Shown in pieces: positions 12,257 through 38,207 of a DNA stretch of 64,000 nucleotides (position 1 is its first letter; each line of letters opens with the position of its first letter). The translations under genes were made by a program, and so were the position numbers. This stretch comes from Siphlonurus alternatus (Eukaryota > Arthropoda > Insecta > Ephemeroptera > Siphlonuridae). The stretch covers positions 28,858,539-28,922,538 of the forward strand of contig OX463779.1 of assembly GCA_949825025.1 (NCBI GenBank). The letters run 5' to 3'. The notes beneath the pieces were generated by a model. That model was given only the letters and a program-made list of their open reading frames with translations, was not told the origin of the DNA and ran no database searches.

Positions 12257-14421
12257 TAGCTTTTTGTTTCGTTTTTTACTAGCGGGAAGCATTATATATA
12301 GAAGCTCCGGGATGACCCCTCTCTCCACTTTTATACATATTACATATTACTTTTACAACTTTGAAAAAATTATGTTCTATTAATTGAGCTATTGGTTATT
12401 TTTACGACATTTTTATTGTTATTGTAAAAATAAATTATTAATTAGATAATTACGTACAGTATATTTTTCTTGGGTATTTATGTAAATAACAAAGACTTTT
12501 TTCATTTCTAACATTTAATTTTAATTCTACTATAACTTGTTTAATTAAACATGCAATTTTTTTGTATTTTTATTTTTCATAACATTTACGCTTCCAGTCA
12601 CGATAATTAACTATTGCAAATATAGTTAAATCGATAAATTAATAATTAAGATGATACTATCCCTCTTAAAATATACAATATCCTAAAAATATAACATCCA
12701 CATCATACAAAAACATTACATTTACATTGTTTTTTTCATAATAATATTAAGTTTTTGTTGCTTAGAATCTTTGAACCACCCACGCAACTAACAAGAGCAA
12801 GATTTGTGGTAAGAAGTGTATCCTTAGCAATATATTAAGCATCCTCATCACATATTTAACGTTTTGTACGATCAAAGCAATTAAAAATATTATAATGATG
12901 TTTTTCTCAATAAAACAGAGCTGTGAGAAAATAATTTTTTTTCTTTGCCAAATGAGATCTTATTGTTCCCCTGAAGACCAACAGTGAAAGCCTGATTGTC
13001 GCAGTCTCAACCTGATAAAATAAAAAAAACGGAAAGTTTTTTTTTATAACAAATAATTAATTCATATAAGCCTATAGCTCAATCACAAAATTTTAATTAC
13101 ATCTTTATATTTTTTTAATCCTATTTTAGCACTTATTTTGGTCATATATTTTAATAATTAATACATACTATATTAACAATTGACACCAAAAACAAATTAA
13201 ATCTCTTTCATTATTTATCCTTATCAATCAAAACTGCAATTTTGTGGCATAAAATTCAGTTGGTCAAAATTTGTACCCCGTATGAATTTTTTAATATGAA
13301 TTTTCTTTGACACATTTATTAATTAAGACTCATTTGGCTACAACAATTAAAGTGAACTGCACATCAGTCATTAAAAAAAAACAAAAAAAAAAAACACCAT
13401 AAAAAAAATCTCATTTAAGATGAGGCTCTTTCATTTAATTATTACCATAATTTATAAAGCTATTTTCCCTCTCAATCACATTACAAAGCAAGAAAAGGGT
13501 TTATATATATATATTTTTTTTTTAAATTTAGAATTTCTTTTGTATAATATTTTTAGTAGGGAATGACAAGAAAATTAAGAGCACTGATTATTTTATAATG
13601 TTATATAACTACTTTACCACCCTTTTTCTTTACAATGTATTTGCGACTGGTTAAATATTCCAAATATCTCTAACACGTACGTTCAGTCCATCTTACAATA
13701 ACTTCATTTGCTTAATTTTTTAATTATAAAATTACAATTAAGTTATAAAAAAATAAAAACAAAGCTTGACAATAATACTAAATTCATATCAGTAAAAAGA
13801 ACGTGCAGGTACCTCATGTAAATATAGTTAAAAGATACATCTTTAGCTTTATTTACAAATAAATTAGACAATTAGAAATCACTTAAAAATACTACATAAA
13901 AGCTATATATTTTAAATAACATAAATAATAATACAGAGCAACTAATTGATAAATTTTACAGCTCTGTACAAGTACAATTAAATAATCAATTAATATAAAT
14001 AAAAAAATAATAAAATTAACAATGCAAATGAAGCGATGACTGAACGCTCGTGGTGAAATTTTTCTCAATTATTATGTCATAAAATAACTATTTTGTAGAC
14101 ATAACAATGTAGGAAGAAAAAGAAAAGTGTTCAATTATACATCTGTAACACATGATTTGATTATTATGGCCCCCTCAGAAGATACAGTTGATGAGAATTT
14201 TGTGAATATATAATTTAAGTTGAAACTGAGCACTGTTGGCATTCAGATTGAATTTTCTTTAATCTGAAATGCAACTTTCTTTTTCATTAACTTCATAGGC
14301 TTACTTCTTTACCGCACTCAAAGGAAAACTCAAGATGGACAGTACAGTCAACTGAAGTTTTCATTATGTAGCTAAATAATTATGCTATACACTTTGTGTA
14401 CTGAATGAAAAACAGTTTTTG
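12257..14421. other. AT-rich intergenic, no gene seen
   Basis: Low-complexity AT-rich DNA with A and T runs. No ORF or repeat structure worth naming was found. Confidence 0.5.
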
Positions 14422-14551
14422 GTGCAGTCGTCGCCTAGAAAAAATTTCCTTTATGGCCTTGTTAATCACCATGCTCCATAAGAATAATACAGCTACGGAA
14501 TGGTGATTAAAAAGATTGCAAGTGGGAAATTTTTCAAGGCGACGAGTGTAC
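14422..14551. mobile_element. MITE, GTACAGTCGTCGCC family, copy 3
   Basis: Left end gtgcagtcgtcgcct, right end aggcgacgagtgtac. About 130 bp. Interior words ccttgttaatca and ccataagaataa are shared with the copy at 4131. Confidence 0.75.
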
Positions 14552-16250
14552 ATTTGATTATATCTCTAAAATTTCAGACAATGTTTTAGCACTTCAAATT
14601 ATAAGAACCCAAATTTGAATTAATTATGATATTAGATATTTTTTAACACATTTACAATGAAAACATAGGTGTTTATAAAATAATAGTCAAACAATTAAAC
14701 CATATTTTTTTTAGCACTTGCCAATCCAACATTTTCCTTTAACAGCAGTACTAAAATTTTTTAAAGCTCCATTTGAAAGTTAATGAACAGATTGAGCTCT
14801 AATTACACTGGCCATCATATTCATTTAGGTTTTCGTCAAAAGCACTTCAGCTCGTGTTGGCCAGTAATGTCCTTCTTTACAAACCAGACCAATGACTAAC
14901 AATATATAAGAACGATACAAATGTAACGAAAACCAAGTTGAATAAGATGGCAGTTTATTTATTCACATAAATTATTTGTTTTTATAATGAATTCCTACCT
15001 AAATAACTACAACAATGCAAAGAGGTTTTAAATAAATATGCATACAAAAAATAGCATATATATGATTCTTAATTAATATAACTTTTTACTGCTGAATATA
15101 ATAATTGTAATATTTCAAAATTTAAGTACTATGCAGATTATTGAAGTCAATCTGGCAAGCAACAAATATAGCTTTCTATTTTCATGATATTAAAAAATAA
15201 GTAAAATAAAAAAGGAAAGAAAAGTATATAAGGCGGAATGCAAAATAATAGTTTTTAAATATAATATATATATAAAAAAAAAAGGAATCAAAATAATAAA
15301 GTGATGATGGCAACAGTGTTAATCACAATTAATTATCTCTTTAACGAGTTTACATTATCACAGTTATTATAATATAATAGTATATTCTGTCTTCTAATAT
15401 GTATAAAAAAATTAAACAATTAATTTGGTGAGGCAATCAACAAGCGTTATTTTTTCATATCATGCACACACCAGCATGCACTAACTACTATTATATATTT
15501 ATTGTTATAAATAACTCCTTAAAAATCACAAGAGTTTATAACCAAAACAAATGCACAAAAAATGTTGCCTCACCGCAATATATGATCATGCTATGTTGCA
15601 AAATCCCGACAACCATGCAATAACACGCACACGCATGCAGTTTACTTCTAAAGTTATTATTTTTTTAATATTAAGACGATAATCTTGTCATTAACCTAAT
15701 ATTAAAACCACTTAGAACCAACTATTCATCCTCTGCACAGGTATAAACAAAAATTAAATGTAATATCTTATAATTGACGTATTTTTAGGATCCATGTTAA
15801 AACAATACAATGCTTTAAATTATCAAATTAACCCTATGAAATAAAACAAAAGGGGGTAAAAAGAGGAGTCTCAAATAAAAGGAATAAATTTGATCACAAC
15901 CAAAATTATTTGACAAACTTATGAATTCAACATTCTTTATTGATTTCTGAATTGACTTTCACAGAAAGGAAAATAAACATATATCTTAATCAGAAGCAAA
16001 TAAATTGCAATTGTAGAGCAAGTTTTAAACTTTTTACAGGTTATGTACTGATTAAAAAAAAAAAAAAAAAAAAATCAACGAACGGAACAGTAAAAATATG
16101 CAATGCAGGAACTGAATTGAGGGGGAACAAAATAAAAGTATCAAATGAATGAATGCAAACAGAGACAATTGTCTTGAAAGAATCTATTTTAGTTATTCAT
16201 TCATTGCAAGGTTAATCACATTTTGTTAGTTGACTAATAATTATACCAAC
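14552..16250. other. AT-rich intergenic, no gene seen
   Basis: No coding signal. The 70-codon frame at 15940-16152 crosses a 20-base A run and shows no family resemblance. Confidence 0.5.
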
Positions 16251-16785
16251 GGAGTATTGACACCGAATTTTTTTATTGCAGAAATGAATAGGGTGCAAAC
16301 TATTTTTTTTTAAATTTTTTTAGAGCCCAGGAGCTATTTATTATTATTATTTAAATTCAGAATATCCACGCATCTTTTTGTGGCAGCAATGTCCTTTTAT
16401 AAAGGGTAAGGTAACGCTGATTTTTTAGTCCCATTTGATTAACATGTAAACCTTAGCAAATTCACAAAAATTCTGAAAGGTAGATTTTAGTGGCTAAAAG
16501 CCATAGAAAAAATTTCAAGACAATTATTCGAGCCGATTTCTTTTTTACTAAAATCTGTCTCTCAAATTTTTTCAAGAATTTTTGTGAATTTGCTAAGGTA
16601 TAAATGTTTGATTATGGGACTAAAAAATCAGCTGATTCACGTTACCTTACCCTTAAGGAGTGACGTGTGATGAAGCTTGTAAATGGATTTTCAATCATTC
16701 TTTTAAAATAGTTTAAAAATAAGGACGTTTCAGAGAAGCATAACTTTGCACCTTCTATCCATTTCTGCAATAATTTTCTTTTGAT
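16251..16785. mobile_element. Inverted-repeat element (family D) with a TTAA palindrome nested in it
   Basis: Left end ggagtattgacaccgaattt, then attgcagaaatgaatagggt. The right end (ctttgcaccttctatccatt, tgatactct) is its imperfect complement. The middle (16404-16652) is occupied by a member of the TTAA palindrome family. A related outer element lies at 24984-25673. Confidence 0.65.
16400..16656. mobile_element. TTAA-family palindromic MITE, copy 2 (GGGTAAGG ends, core II)
   Basis: Ends are GGGTAAGGTAACGC and its complement; TTAA is intact on the right only (left reads TAAA). The core differs from copy 1. It carries cccatttgattaacatg and aaccttagcaaattcac (core II), also found in copies at 44297 and 53404. 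It is nested inside the element at 16251-16785. Confidence 0.8.
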
Positions 16786-17294
16786 ACTCTATTGAAAATT
16801 TAAATCAGATATATGGTCTTTTGTTATGATTATCAATGACAATTTTGTATGGTGAATCAATCAACATAAGCACCTTAATCATTAAAAACTTCAGCAGCAG
16901 ACTCTCAGTCTGTCTTGCATGCAATTAAAGTATGTACAAATCACAAAAATACAACCCATCAAGTGATGGATTAGTGTTTATTAAACATCATAAAATACAA
17001 TATTAAGGTTTGGTGACGCTATTATACATTTTAGTGTTAAATTTAATGAAAATACAATTATAAAAAAATAAATAAAATATAAGTAAACACATATAAAAAA
17101 ATATTCACAAAAAATGTCATCGATAACCATATAACAAGTGGGGCAAAAAAATAATACTATAAAATATCAATTGGGGGATTGCAAATGTTTACTGACTATA
17201 AAAGATCAATGGAATTATTATTATTATTATTATTTTTTTTTTACAAAATTACTCTAAAAAATTCAATATCTAAAATTTAAAGAAATAATTTAAC
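16786..17294. other. AT-rich intergenic, no gene seen
   Basis: No coding potential. Short (TTA)n run at about 17217-17233. Confidence 0.5.
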
Positions 17295-17298
17295 ATAG

Positions 17299-19722
17299 GG
17301 CCCAAAGTACACCAAAAAAACAGTGAAAAACAAAGTGGTCTTCAAAAATCCATGAAACTTATATATGATGGACATGTCACCTCATCAAAGAATACCCTAA
17401 TTTTTGTTTTTGAAATTTTGATTTTTTTCCCAGAAATTTGGGTATGTGAAGTTCCGCTTGGTATCCTTGTTTTTTATGCTTACGACGGGCATAACTTTTT
17501 TTCTATGGCAGCTATCTACAAATTTCTTATACTTTTTTGATGCCAAGAATATGCTCTTTTTGGGAAAAAATACTGCATTTTTGTGAATATCATTAATTTT
17601 TCCGGTTTTTTTTTCAAAACAGGACATTTTCAAAAAAAAAAAAACCCACTTTTTTTTTTCTTTAAATTCGAGTTTTCAATAAAGGACAATGTTTATTAAA
17701 ATAAAATGCAAAGTTTACGAGGTGCAATTCATAACTTTTTTTCCTATGAATTTTTGAAGTTGACACTCTCGCTCCTCCCTCGAGCGTGCGGCTAATCGCG
17801 CGTTTGCCACCCGGCGCGGCCGATGCTGCTGCAGCAGTACATAGTAGTTCCTTTGTTCTTTCAGTGATTTTCATAGATATAGAACCTTGGAGATGCATAT
17901 ACAGTTCATCCAATATAAAATTACGACCGGAAGTGGCAGCATTTTGGCCTTACTAAACACATTGCATTATAATATTGAACTTTCTAATATTATATTTTCT
18001 CCCTTTAAATTTTGAGACTAATCAAAATATAAAAAAATAAGATGACGAAAGGATTTGATCCTGACACTTCCGAGAGTAATCAACATTCGATAAACTGTAC
18101 AGTAGAATTAATACGGCCGAGAAGCTTTGCTTTTGTCATCAAATTTTACCGACTTTTTACAAGCAGTGTTGTGAAATAATTATTACTCTTCTAGCGAGAG
18201 AGAAATTTTACTGGTTTAGAATTCATCGATGTAATGTGTTAATTAAGTAAAAAACAATTAATTTTTTATTCGACATTGATAATCATTATGTGGCACAAAT
18301 AAATAGGGCAGGTATTATTTTTTTACAAGATTACAACCCCATGAGCTTGGAGCTCGAGCATGCAGGTTATGGGTATAAAACTATAAAGGATAAAGGAGGG
18401 AATGGATGATGGCCAAGGCCTGTTACGTGTCCTAGTATTCACTGAGAAGAGACTGAGGGAACCGTGGAAAATGAAAACCTCCAGTCAGAACAAAGACTTC
18501 TATTTTTCTTATCAATGGATCTACTGATGATGTCCAATGCCTATGGAACCACATGTAAATACTCACTGCACTGGATGGAAAGCAATATATTTAAATTTAC
18601 CCCAGGGAGGGAGTCACGTAATTTTTACTTCAAACGGTCACCTTCAAAGTACTACAACGCTTGATGTAGATTGAAGATACATGTAGGAGTGCACAATTAT
18701 AATCCATTATCTCTATTATTTGTGCTGCATAATGATTATCAATGTCGAATAAAAAATTAATAGTTTGTTACTTAATTAATACATTACATCGATGAATTGT
18801 AAACCAGTAAAATTTCTCTCTCGCTAGAAGAGTAATAATTATTTCACAACACTGCTTGTAAAAAGTCGGTAAAATTTGATGACAAAAGCAAAGCTTCTCG
18901 GCCGTTTATTAATTCTACTGTACAGTTTATCAAATGTTGATTACTCTCGGAAGTGTCAGGATCAATTCCTTTCGTCATCTTATTTTTTTATATTTTGATT
19001 AGTCTCAAAATTTAAAGGGAGAAAATATAATATTAGAAAGTTCAATATTATAATGCAATGTGTTTAGTAAGGCCAAAATGCTGCCACTTCCGGTCGTAAT
19101 TTTATATTGGATGAACTGTATATGCATCTCCAAGGTTCTATATCTATGAAAATCACTGAAAGAACAAAGGAACTACTATGTACTGCTGCAGCAGCATCGG
19201 CCGCGCCGGGTGGCAAACGCGCGATTAGCCGCACGCTCGAGGGAGGAGCGAGAGTGTCAACTTCAAAAATTCATAGGAAAAAAAGTTATGAATTGCACCT
19301 CGTAAACTTTGCATTTTATTTTAATAAACATTGTCCTTTATTGAAAACTCGAATTTAAAGAAAAAAAAAAGTGGGTTTTTTTTTTTTTGAAAATGTCCTG
19401 TTTTGAAAAAAAAAACCGGAAAAATTAATGATATTCACAAAAATGCAGTATTTTTTCCCAAAAAGAGCATATTCTTGGCATCAAAAAAGTATAAGAAATT
19501 TGTAGATAGCTGCCATAGAAAAAAAGTTATGCCCGTCGTAAGCATAAAAAACAAGGATACCAAGCGGAACTTCACATACCCAAATTTCCGGGAAAAAAAT
19601 CAAAATTTCAAAAACAAAAATTAGGGTATTCTTTGATGAGGTGACATGTCCATCATATATAAGTTTCATGGATTTTTGAAGACCACTTTGTTTTTCACTG
19701 TTTTTTTGGTGTACTTTGGGCC
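17299..19722. mobile_element. 2.42-kb element with ~1-kb terminal inverted repeats
   Basis: The left arm (17299-18306) and right arm (18713-19722) are nearly identical reverse complements over about 1 kb, starting GGCCCAAAGTACACC, with a unique spacer of about 406 bp. ATAG lies immediately outside both ends (17295-17298 and 19723-19726), consistent with a 4-bp target duplication. Each arm holds the same 83-codon open frame read inward (minus strand 17662-17913, plus strand 19107-19358), including a GC-rich segment. It matches no transposase I know. The few arm differences (for example one base in the tttcccNgaaatttggg segment) suggest recent insertion or gene conversion. No superfamily assigned. 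Confidence 0.85.
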
Positions 19723-21172
19723 ATAGTGAAAATTAATCATTGTAATACACTTTTTTTTTTTAATTATAGTTGTGATTTATCACAACAGGAAAAAAAAATA
19801 AATAAAAGATAATAGATTTAGTTTTTAGGTTTAAACATTAAAAACAAAAAAAAAAAGAACAAAAATCTGGTATCTCATTTAGTCACATTAGGTTTTTAAA
19901 TTTTTGTGTGCGTCTAGGAAGACGAACTCATTACATGACATTTTTTTAAACAACAAATTGAGACGCACTGTGCAAGAAAGAACATGTGCAGAGGAGTGTT
20001 GGCTCTGCAGAGTGAGAATGTTTCACCTCTGGTCTGCCAGTACAAGCAGCACAACCAGAGTCAAGAGCCAGCTGAAAACTAGGCGGCTCTCACAAAAACA
20101 TTGGCTCACTCGCCCCAGATTGTAATACATACGAAGATGGCATCAAAACAATCTTCTTATATAAGTATTTAGTTGAAGAGTCACTAAACTACTTGATATG
20201 CTGTAGTAATAGGGTTTGAAAAAACCCTCACATTTTCATTTTTTAATGCTTGTATTTATAGCTTTCTAAACTTAATCCCCAAAGCATTTTACTTATGTTC
20301 TTTTTCAAACAAAAATTCTTGAACTGATAATCATCTACATCCAAAATTTGTTTTTGTTTTACAAATTTGCTTAATATTTTTTCATTATAAAGATTTTTTA
20401 AAAAATACAAAACTAAGTCAATGTTGTGATACTTGTAAATAGTCATGCAGGTACTACAAAATATAAAAATTAATGTTTTTAGCCCAAAAATTACAACAGC
20501 GTGACTCCACACAAAAATAAATGGTGATGACAAATAATAAGTCTAACCCCAGAGCTCACTGTGACTCTTCATAATTAATTACGTTGCCTTAGCAAAAGGC
20601 CAGCAGCCAGGCTGGCAACAATGACTGTGATGAAGAGTTGGACATTGTTGCATCAGAGTGATGTTGATGCACACAGCAGTACTGAGTGAAACTGTCTGTG
20701 TACGTTAGCTGGCCTGTGATTGGCTGGCTGGTTGGCTTGCTGCTTTAACGAGAGAAAATAAGGCAGGCCTAAAGGTGGTAGGATGTAGCGCCCCCTCCCC
20801 TCCCTGTCCCTCCCTCCCTGCAGCACTAGTAGTGGTGTCACCCACCCTCCCGCCCTCCCATCCCGCCCAAACCCTATGATGAGGAGGCTTATTGGCTGTG
20901 TCCTCCTGAAACAAAACAAGTGGTACCATAAAAATACTTTGCCTTACGGTCAATTAAATAAAATTAAAAACACTAAAGCAATGACTGTGTCTCCCATAAG
21001 GGAAATTTTATTGAGCGTAAAGCAATAATTAATGTTGTTACATTATCCAAAATTAAGAGATAATAATTAGCGATACTTGGTACAATGACCTACTAGAAGC
21101 GATCCTTCCCATATGGTTTAGTTACTACTATCTAGATTAAACTTTTATTCTTACCTTTTTTCTGTATGTTTC
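19723..21172 (-). other. Downstream flank, probably transportin 3' untranslated region in part
   Basis: No coding exon recognised. Moderately GC-rich blocks at about 19900-20130 and 20550-20920 stand out from the AT-rich background and may be transcribed 3' untranslated sequence of the minus-strand gene. A minus-strand AATAAA (tttatt at 21007-21012) lies about 160 bp after the stop codon and is the nearest candidate polyadenylation signal. Confidence 0.4.
21007..21012 (-). terminator. Candidate polyadenylation signal of the transportin gene
   Basis: tttatt on the plus strand reads AATAAA on the minus strand, about 160 bp beyond the stop at 21173-21175. Others further downstream cannot be excluded. 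Confidence 0.35.
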
Positions 21173-33685
<12,513 letters not shown>

Positions 33686-34373
33686 GTTCGAAGTCTTCTA
33701 GCTCCGTTTGTGACTGCAGTAATCGCCCTCGTGCGACTCTCTTGATGCTTTAAATGTATTTTCTAAGAGCCCAAATTAATAATTTTATATTAATTCAATC
33801 ATTGATGGCAAAAATATGCTTACAAACCTTAAAAAAACTGGAGATTAGTTGATATGTTCACGAGCTCCGTTCGCCGACTTGTCGGGTCGATTGTCTTCTC
33901 CTCAAAATTATCGATTAGAAAATCTGGGTAAAAAAGAGCACCAAATTCAAACAAAAAAAGTACATTTTTTTTTTTTTTTTTTTTTGCATGCCAACTTATT
34001 TCTTTTTTATTACGAGCACGACTGTAATGTATAAATACTCTATTACACAATATGCTGTAATATATATTGATAATAATTATAATACAATAAAATTGTATTA
34101 TAGTATGATTATGATTTTATTATATTATTATATATTAAATTATTATTAAATAATATATCAGTTTTAAATTTTTTTTGTCTTAAAATTTAAGTATATAATT
34201 AATTATATATAAATATATTATTATATATAATTAAAGTTAATTTTATTGTAAATTTGTAATTATTGTAAAAGGATCGTTTTTCTTATAATATAATTATTAA
34301 TATCTCGAATCTCAAATCATCGATCATATCTCTATATATATATTATAAGCTCAACTCTGTAATATAATTTTAT

Positions 34374-34443
<70 letters not shown>

Positions 34444-34447
34444 TGAC
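33686..34447. promoter_or_regulatory. Transportin 5' flank and probable promoter
   Basis: The region upstream of the ATG has a modestly CG-containing stretch (33690-33910: gttcacgagctccgttcgcc, gacttgtcgggtcgatt) and a TATCGATT word at about 33908, similar to the insect DRE core. Beyond about 33960 it becomes a T run and AT-rich repeats. (TA)n fills 34379-34443. Confidence 0.4.
34379..34443. repeat. Interrupted (TA)n microsatellite
   Basis: AT/TA units broken by ggt and gt. The foldback-like element begins at its right edge and ends at 37682 in more TATATA, so insertion into this microsatellite is likely. Confidence 0.9.
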
Positions 34448-37400
34448 ATACCCACGAGAAAATAAGAGTGAAAGCTCACAACAAATTCACTCGCACATAT
34501 TGACTCCAATTAACCTAAATTTCGCCCCTTTTTGGAGTCAATATGCGCGAGCGAATTAACGTGTATTGATGCACTTTGGCGATGTTTGGTACTTTATATT
34601 GACGCATTTTCACGTATATTGATGAATATTGACGAGTATTGACGTGAATGCCTGCCGAAATACTTCGCTCGACTTCACGCACTTTCAGGTATATTGGCTC
34701 ACGCATATTGACTCCAATTCACTTAAATTTCGCCCCTTTTTAGAGTCAATATGCGCAAGTGAATTAACGTGTATTGATGCACTTTGGCGATGTTTGGTAC
34801 TTTATATTGACGCATTTTCACGTATTTTGATTAATATTGACGAGTATTGACGTAAATGCCTGCCGAAATACTTCGCTCGACTTCATGCACTTTCAGGTAT
34901 ATTGGCTCGCGCATATTATTGACTCCAATTCACCTAAATTTCGCCCCTTTTCTGAGTCAATATGCGCGAGTGAATTTGATATCATATATTGGCACATTTT
35001 CATGTAATTTGATTAATATTAACAAATATTGACGTAAATGCCTGCCACCAAAATACTTCGCTCGAATTCACACACTTTCAGGTATACTGGCTTGCACATT
35101 TTGACGCCTTTTCGTGAACTTTCACACTTTCATTGATTAATTTTTTTCCTTAAGTCCATTCATTCAAATTCACTCATTTTGACGCTTTTTCAGGAACTTT
35201 CACGCTTTTATCAACCATAATTTTTTTACAAAGTCCAGTCATTCAAATTCACTCATTTTGACGCTTTTTCACGAACTTTCACGCTTTTATCAACCATAAT
35301 TTTTTACAATGTCCAGTCATTCAAATTCACTCATTTTGACGCTTTTTCATGAACTTTCACACTTTTATCAACCATTATTTTTTACAAAGTTCAGTCCTTC
35401 AAATTCACTCATTTTGACGCTTTTTCATGAACTTTCACGCTTTTATCAACCATATTATTTTACAAATTCCAGTCATTCAAATTTAATATTTTTCAAACCT
35501 TTTCACGAAATTTCATACATTTACCAAGTAATTTTTTCACAAAGTCTATACATGCAAAATTCATTCATTCCCACGAATTTTCACACCATCATTTACCAAA
35601 TTTTTACACATGGTCTCATGCATTTTTCGTCGCAGGCTAGCTCACCAAACCATTGGAAGTGAATGCAGTCCCATGGCCTCAGTCCCCATGGATACCTGAA
35701 ATGTACGAAAAATCCACAAAGAAACGCGCGCAAATTTTTATGTACAGTAATAAAGATTGTTCTCATTTGTCAAACATCGAAAGCAAAATAAAAACAACAA
35801 TTTTTATAAACAGAAATATAGGCCGGTATACAGATATACAGCTAGTATATAAAATGAGAGGCTTTTATAAAAAAAAAAACTTACTAGGCTGACTATATAT
35901 AGCAGTATAAGGTTTTCACTACTTTTTATAATTAATGATTCCTTTGAATAATTTAACTATTAATTATTTTTATACTTCGTCATAATTAAATAAATTAAGA
36001 ACTGTTTTTACTTATCTGATAGAACTTCTCGTCGTGGCTTAATCTTCGATATTTTATGCGACTCCAATTAAATCTGACATTTTGAAAACTCGACCGGCAA
36101 AAATGCAACATTGAATTTTCTCTTTTTACATCATAAAAAGTGCGAAAAAATGGCAAATATTAACACTGGACAAACGAATGGTAACCTAACTTCATTGTAA
36201 TTAACTATTTAATGTTCAGGAATAAGTAAAACTTCACTTAAACACCTCATAAATCACCATACACACACGAGGAGCTTTCCATAACCTCTCTGCGTCAGCC
36301 ATCTTGTGTTACTACCAACCGCCAAGTCACATGACTTCCGGTCATGTGACCAGATTTGTAGAACATTTTTTACATGAAGTCCCCTCATGCATATTCACAC
36401 TTTTCCACGCACTTTCACCCATTTGTCGACCAACATTTTTCATTAAGTCCCTTCATGCATATCCACGCATTTTCACACTTTTTCACGCACTTTCACCCAT
36501 TTGTTGACCCTTTTTTTTTAATAAAGACCACTAATGTTTTTTCACGCATTTTCACACATTTTTACGCACTTCGACCATTTGTCGACTAATTTTTTTCCTA
36601 AGTCCCCTCACATGAATAAAAAAATTTCACGCCTTGTTCCATGACGTCACTTGCTGGTCATGGGACGTCAAATTTCCTACCGAGAGATGCTGAAAATATG
36701 TTAAAATACATTAATATGCACTAAAGGATATGTTGTTAAAAAAGATTGTCGAACAAATAGTTCAAAGTGCGTGAAAATGTGTGAAAATGCGTGAAAAAAC
36801 ATTAGGGGACTTTATAAAAAAAAAGGTCAGCAAATTGGTGAAAATGCGTCAAAATATGTCAAAATGTGTCAATTTGCATGAGGGGACTTTATGAAAAAAA
36901 AATGGTCAAAAAATTGGTGAAAATGCGTCAAAATATGTCAAAATGTGCCAATTTGCATGAGGGGACTTTATGAAAAAAAATGGTCAGCAAATTGGTGAAA
37001 ATGCGTCAAAATATGTCAAAATGTGTCAATTTGCATGAGGGGACTTTATGAAAAAAAATGGTCAACAAATTGGTGAAAATGCGTCAAAATATGTCAAAAT
37101 GTGCCAATTTGCATGAGGGGACTTTCTGAAAAAAAATGGTCAGCAAATTGGTGAAAATGCGTCAAAATATGTCAAAATGTGTCAATTTGCATGAGGGGAC
37201 TTTATGAAAAAAATTGGTTGACAAATAGGTGAATGTGCATGAAAAAGTTTCAAAGTGAGTGAACGTACTTTGCATCAAACTGGCTGAAAGTGCGTCAGTA
37301 TACATGAACTGACTTTATAAAAAATGTTGGATCATAATTGGATGAAACTGCGTGAAAATTCATGAAAATGGGCGAGTGGAATCAACTCAATTTGCATCAA

Positions 37401-37682
37401 TAGAGGTGAAGTTGATACTAAATTAAAAATACGTCAATTTATGTGAAAATGCGTGGAGTTGCTCTAGTCAACTATGTGAATATTAATCAGTATATGTCAA
37501 TATGGATGGGCGAAATTGCTTGAAATACACTTATTTTGTTAAATTATTAAAAATTTGTTAAAATGCGTGAATGACGCATCAATCTGCATGAGAGAGTCGT
37601 CAATCGGCTTCAACATGTGGGAAAATGTGTGAATTTTTCACTCGTATTCACAATTTATTCGCATTTATTTTCTCGTGGGTAT
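34448..37682. mobile_element. 3.2-kb foldback-like element built of tandem subrepeats
   Basis: Terminal inverted repeats ATACCCACGAGAAAATAA mark both ends. Left side: a ~210-bp unit repeated from 34499 to about 34982 (third copy truncated), then 78-79-bp units from about 35100 to 35500. The centre (about 35600-36350) is mostly unique. At 36370-36620 are ~78-bp units in one orientation, and at 36770-37215 five units of the same length in the opposite orientation. The vocabulary throughout is short variants of cactttcac, cgcattttcac and tattgacg. No coding frame of any recognised type. The architecture resembles Drosophila FB elements; the relationship is inference. Confidence 0.75.
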
Positions 37683-38207
37683 ATATATTATATAATAATT
37701 ATAACAAAAAGTTATATTATGAACTAATGAAGTATATAATGATCAAAAATCATTAAATAACACCAGAGACTCCTGTTCATTTTTATTCCTAGCTGATCCT
37801 GACTTTTCGCGGTAATGGTAAAAGTATCCATCAGAAAAATTATATAGTTGCCATGTTCGTTTGCTAATTTTGACTCCTGCTACAACCACCGCGCATCGGC
37901 GCGCAACCCTTCTGCGCACGTTTTTTCGGCTCGAAGTCAAAACACAACTACCGCGAAATTCTTTAGATGCTCTTTAATTAAACTGACCCGAGGCAAATAA
38001 TAAAATTTTTATAGCAGCAAACGTAAAAGGTTAGTGCCAATACGTAATTTTAAATTTGCAAACATAACTTATTTAGAGGGTTAACAATAAGCGATCGAAA
38101 AATTGCTCCGTATAGGATCTTACGTGCGCCCAATCTTTTTTTGTAAGTAAATGGGAGGACAAAGGATTGGTGATGTCATCATGGATGCTGACCATTGCAC
38201 ACATATA
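37683..38207. other. Intergenic, no gene seen
   Basis: AT-rich with one CG-containing patch at 37880-37950 (accgcgcatcggcgcgcaac). The minus-strand frame through it (37743-37940) has no family resemblance. Confidence 0.45.

Noticed and set aside
17662..19358. Two identical 83-codon frames as paralogous host genes
   Set aside because: They are the same sequence read from the two arms of an inverted-repeat element; no splice or family evidence for a host gene.
34500..37215. Tandem repeats as a CRISPR array or as a protein-coding repeat gene
   Set aside because: Units of 78-210 bp are contiguous with no spacers, diverge between copies and change orientation; the frames over them are repeat artefacts.
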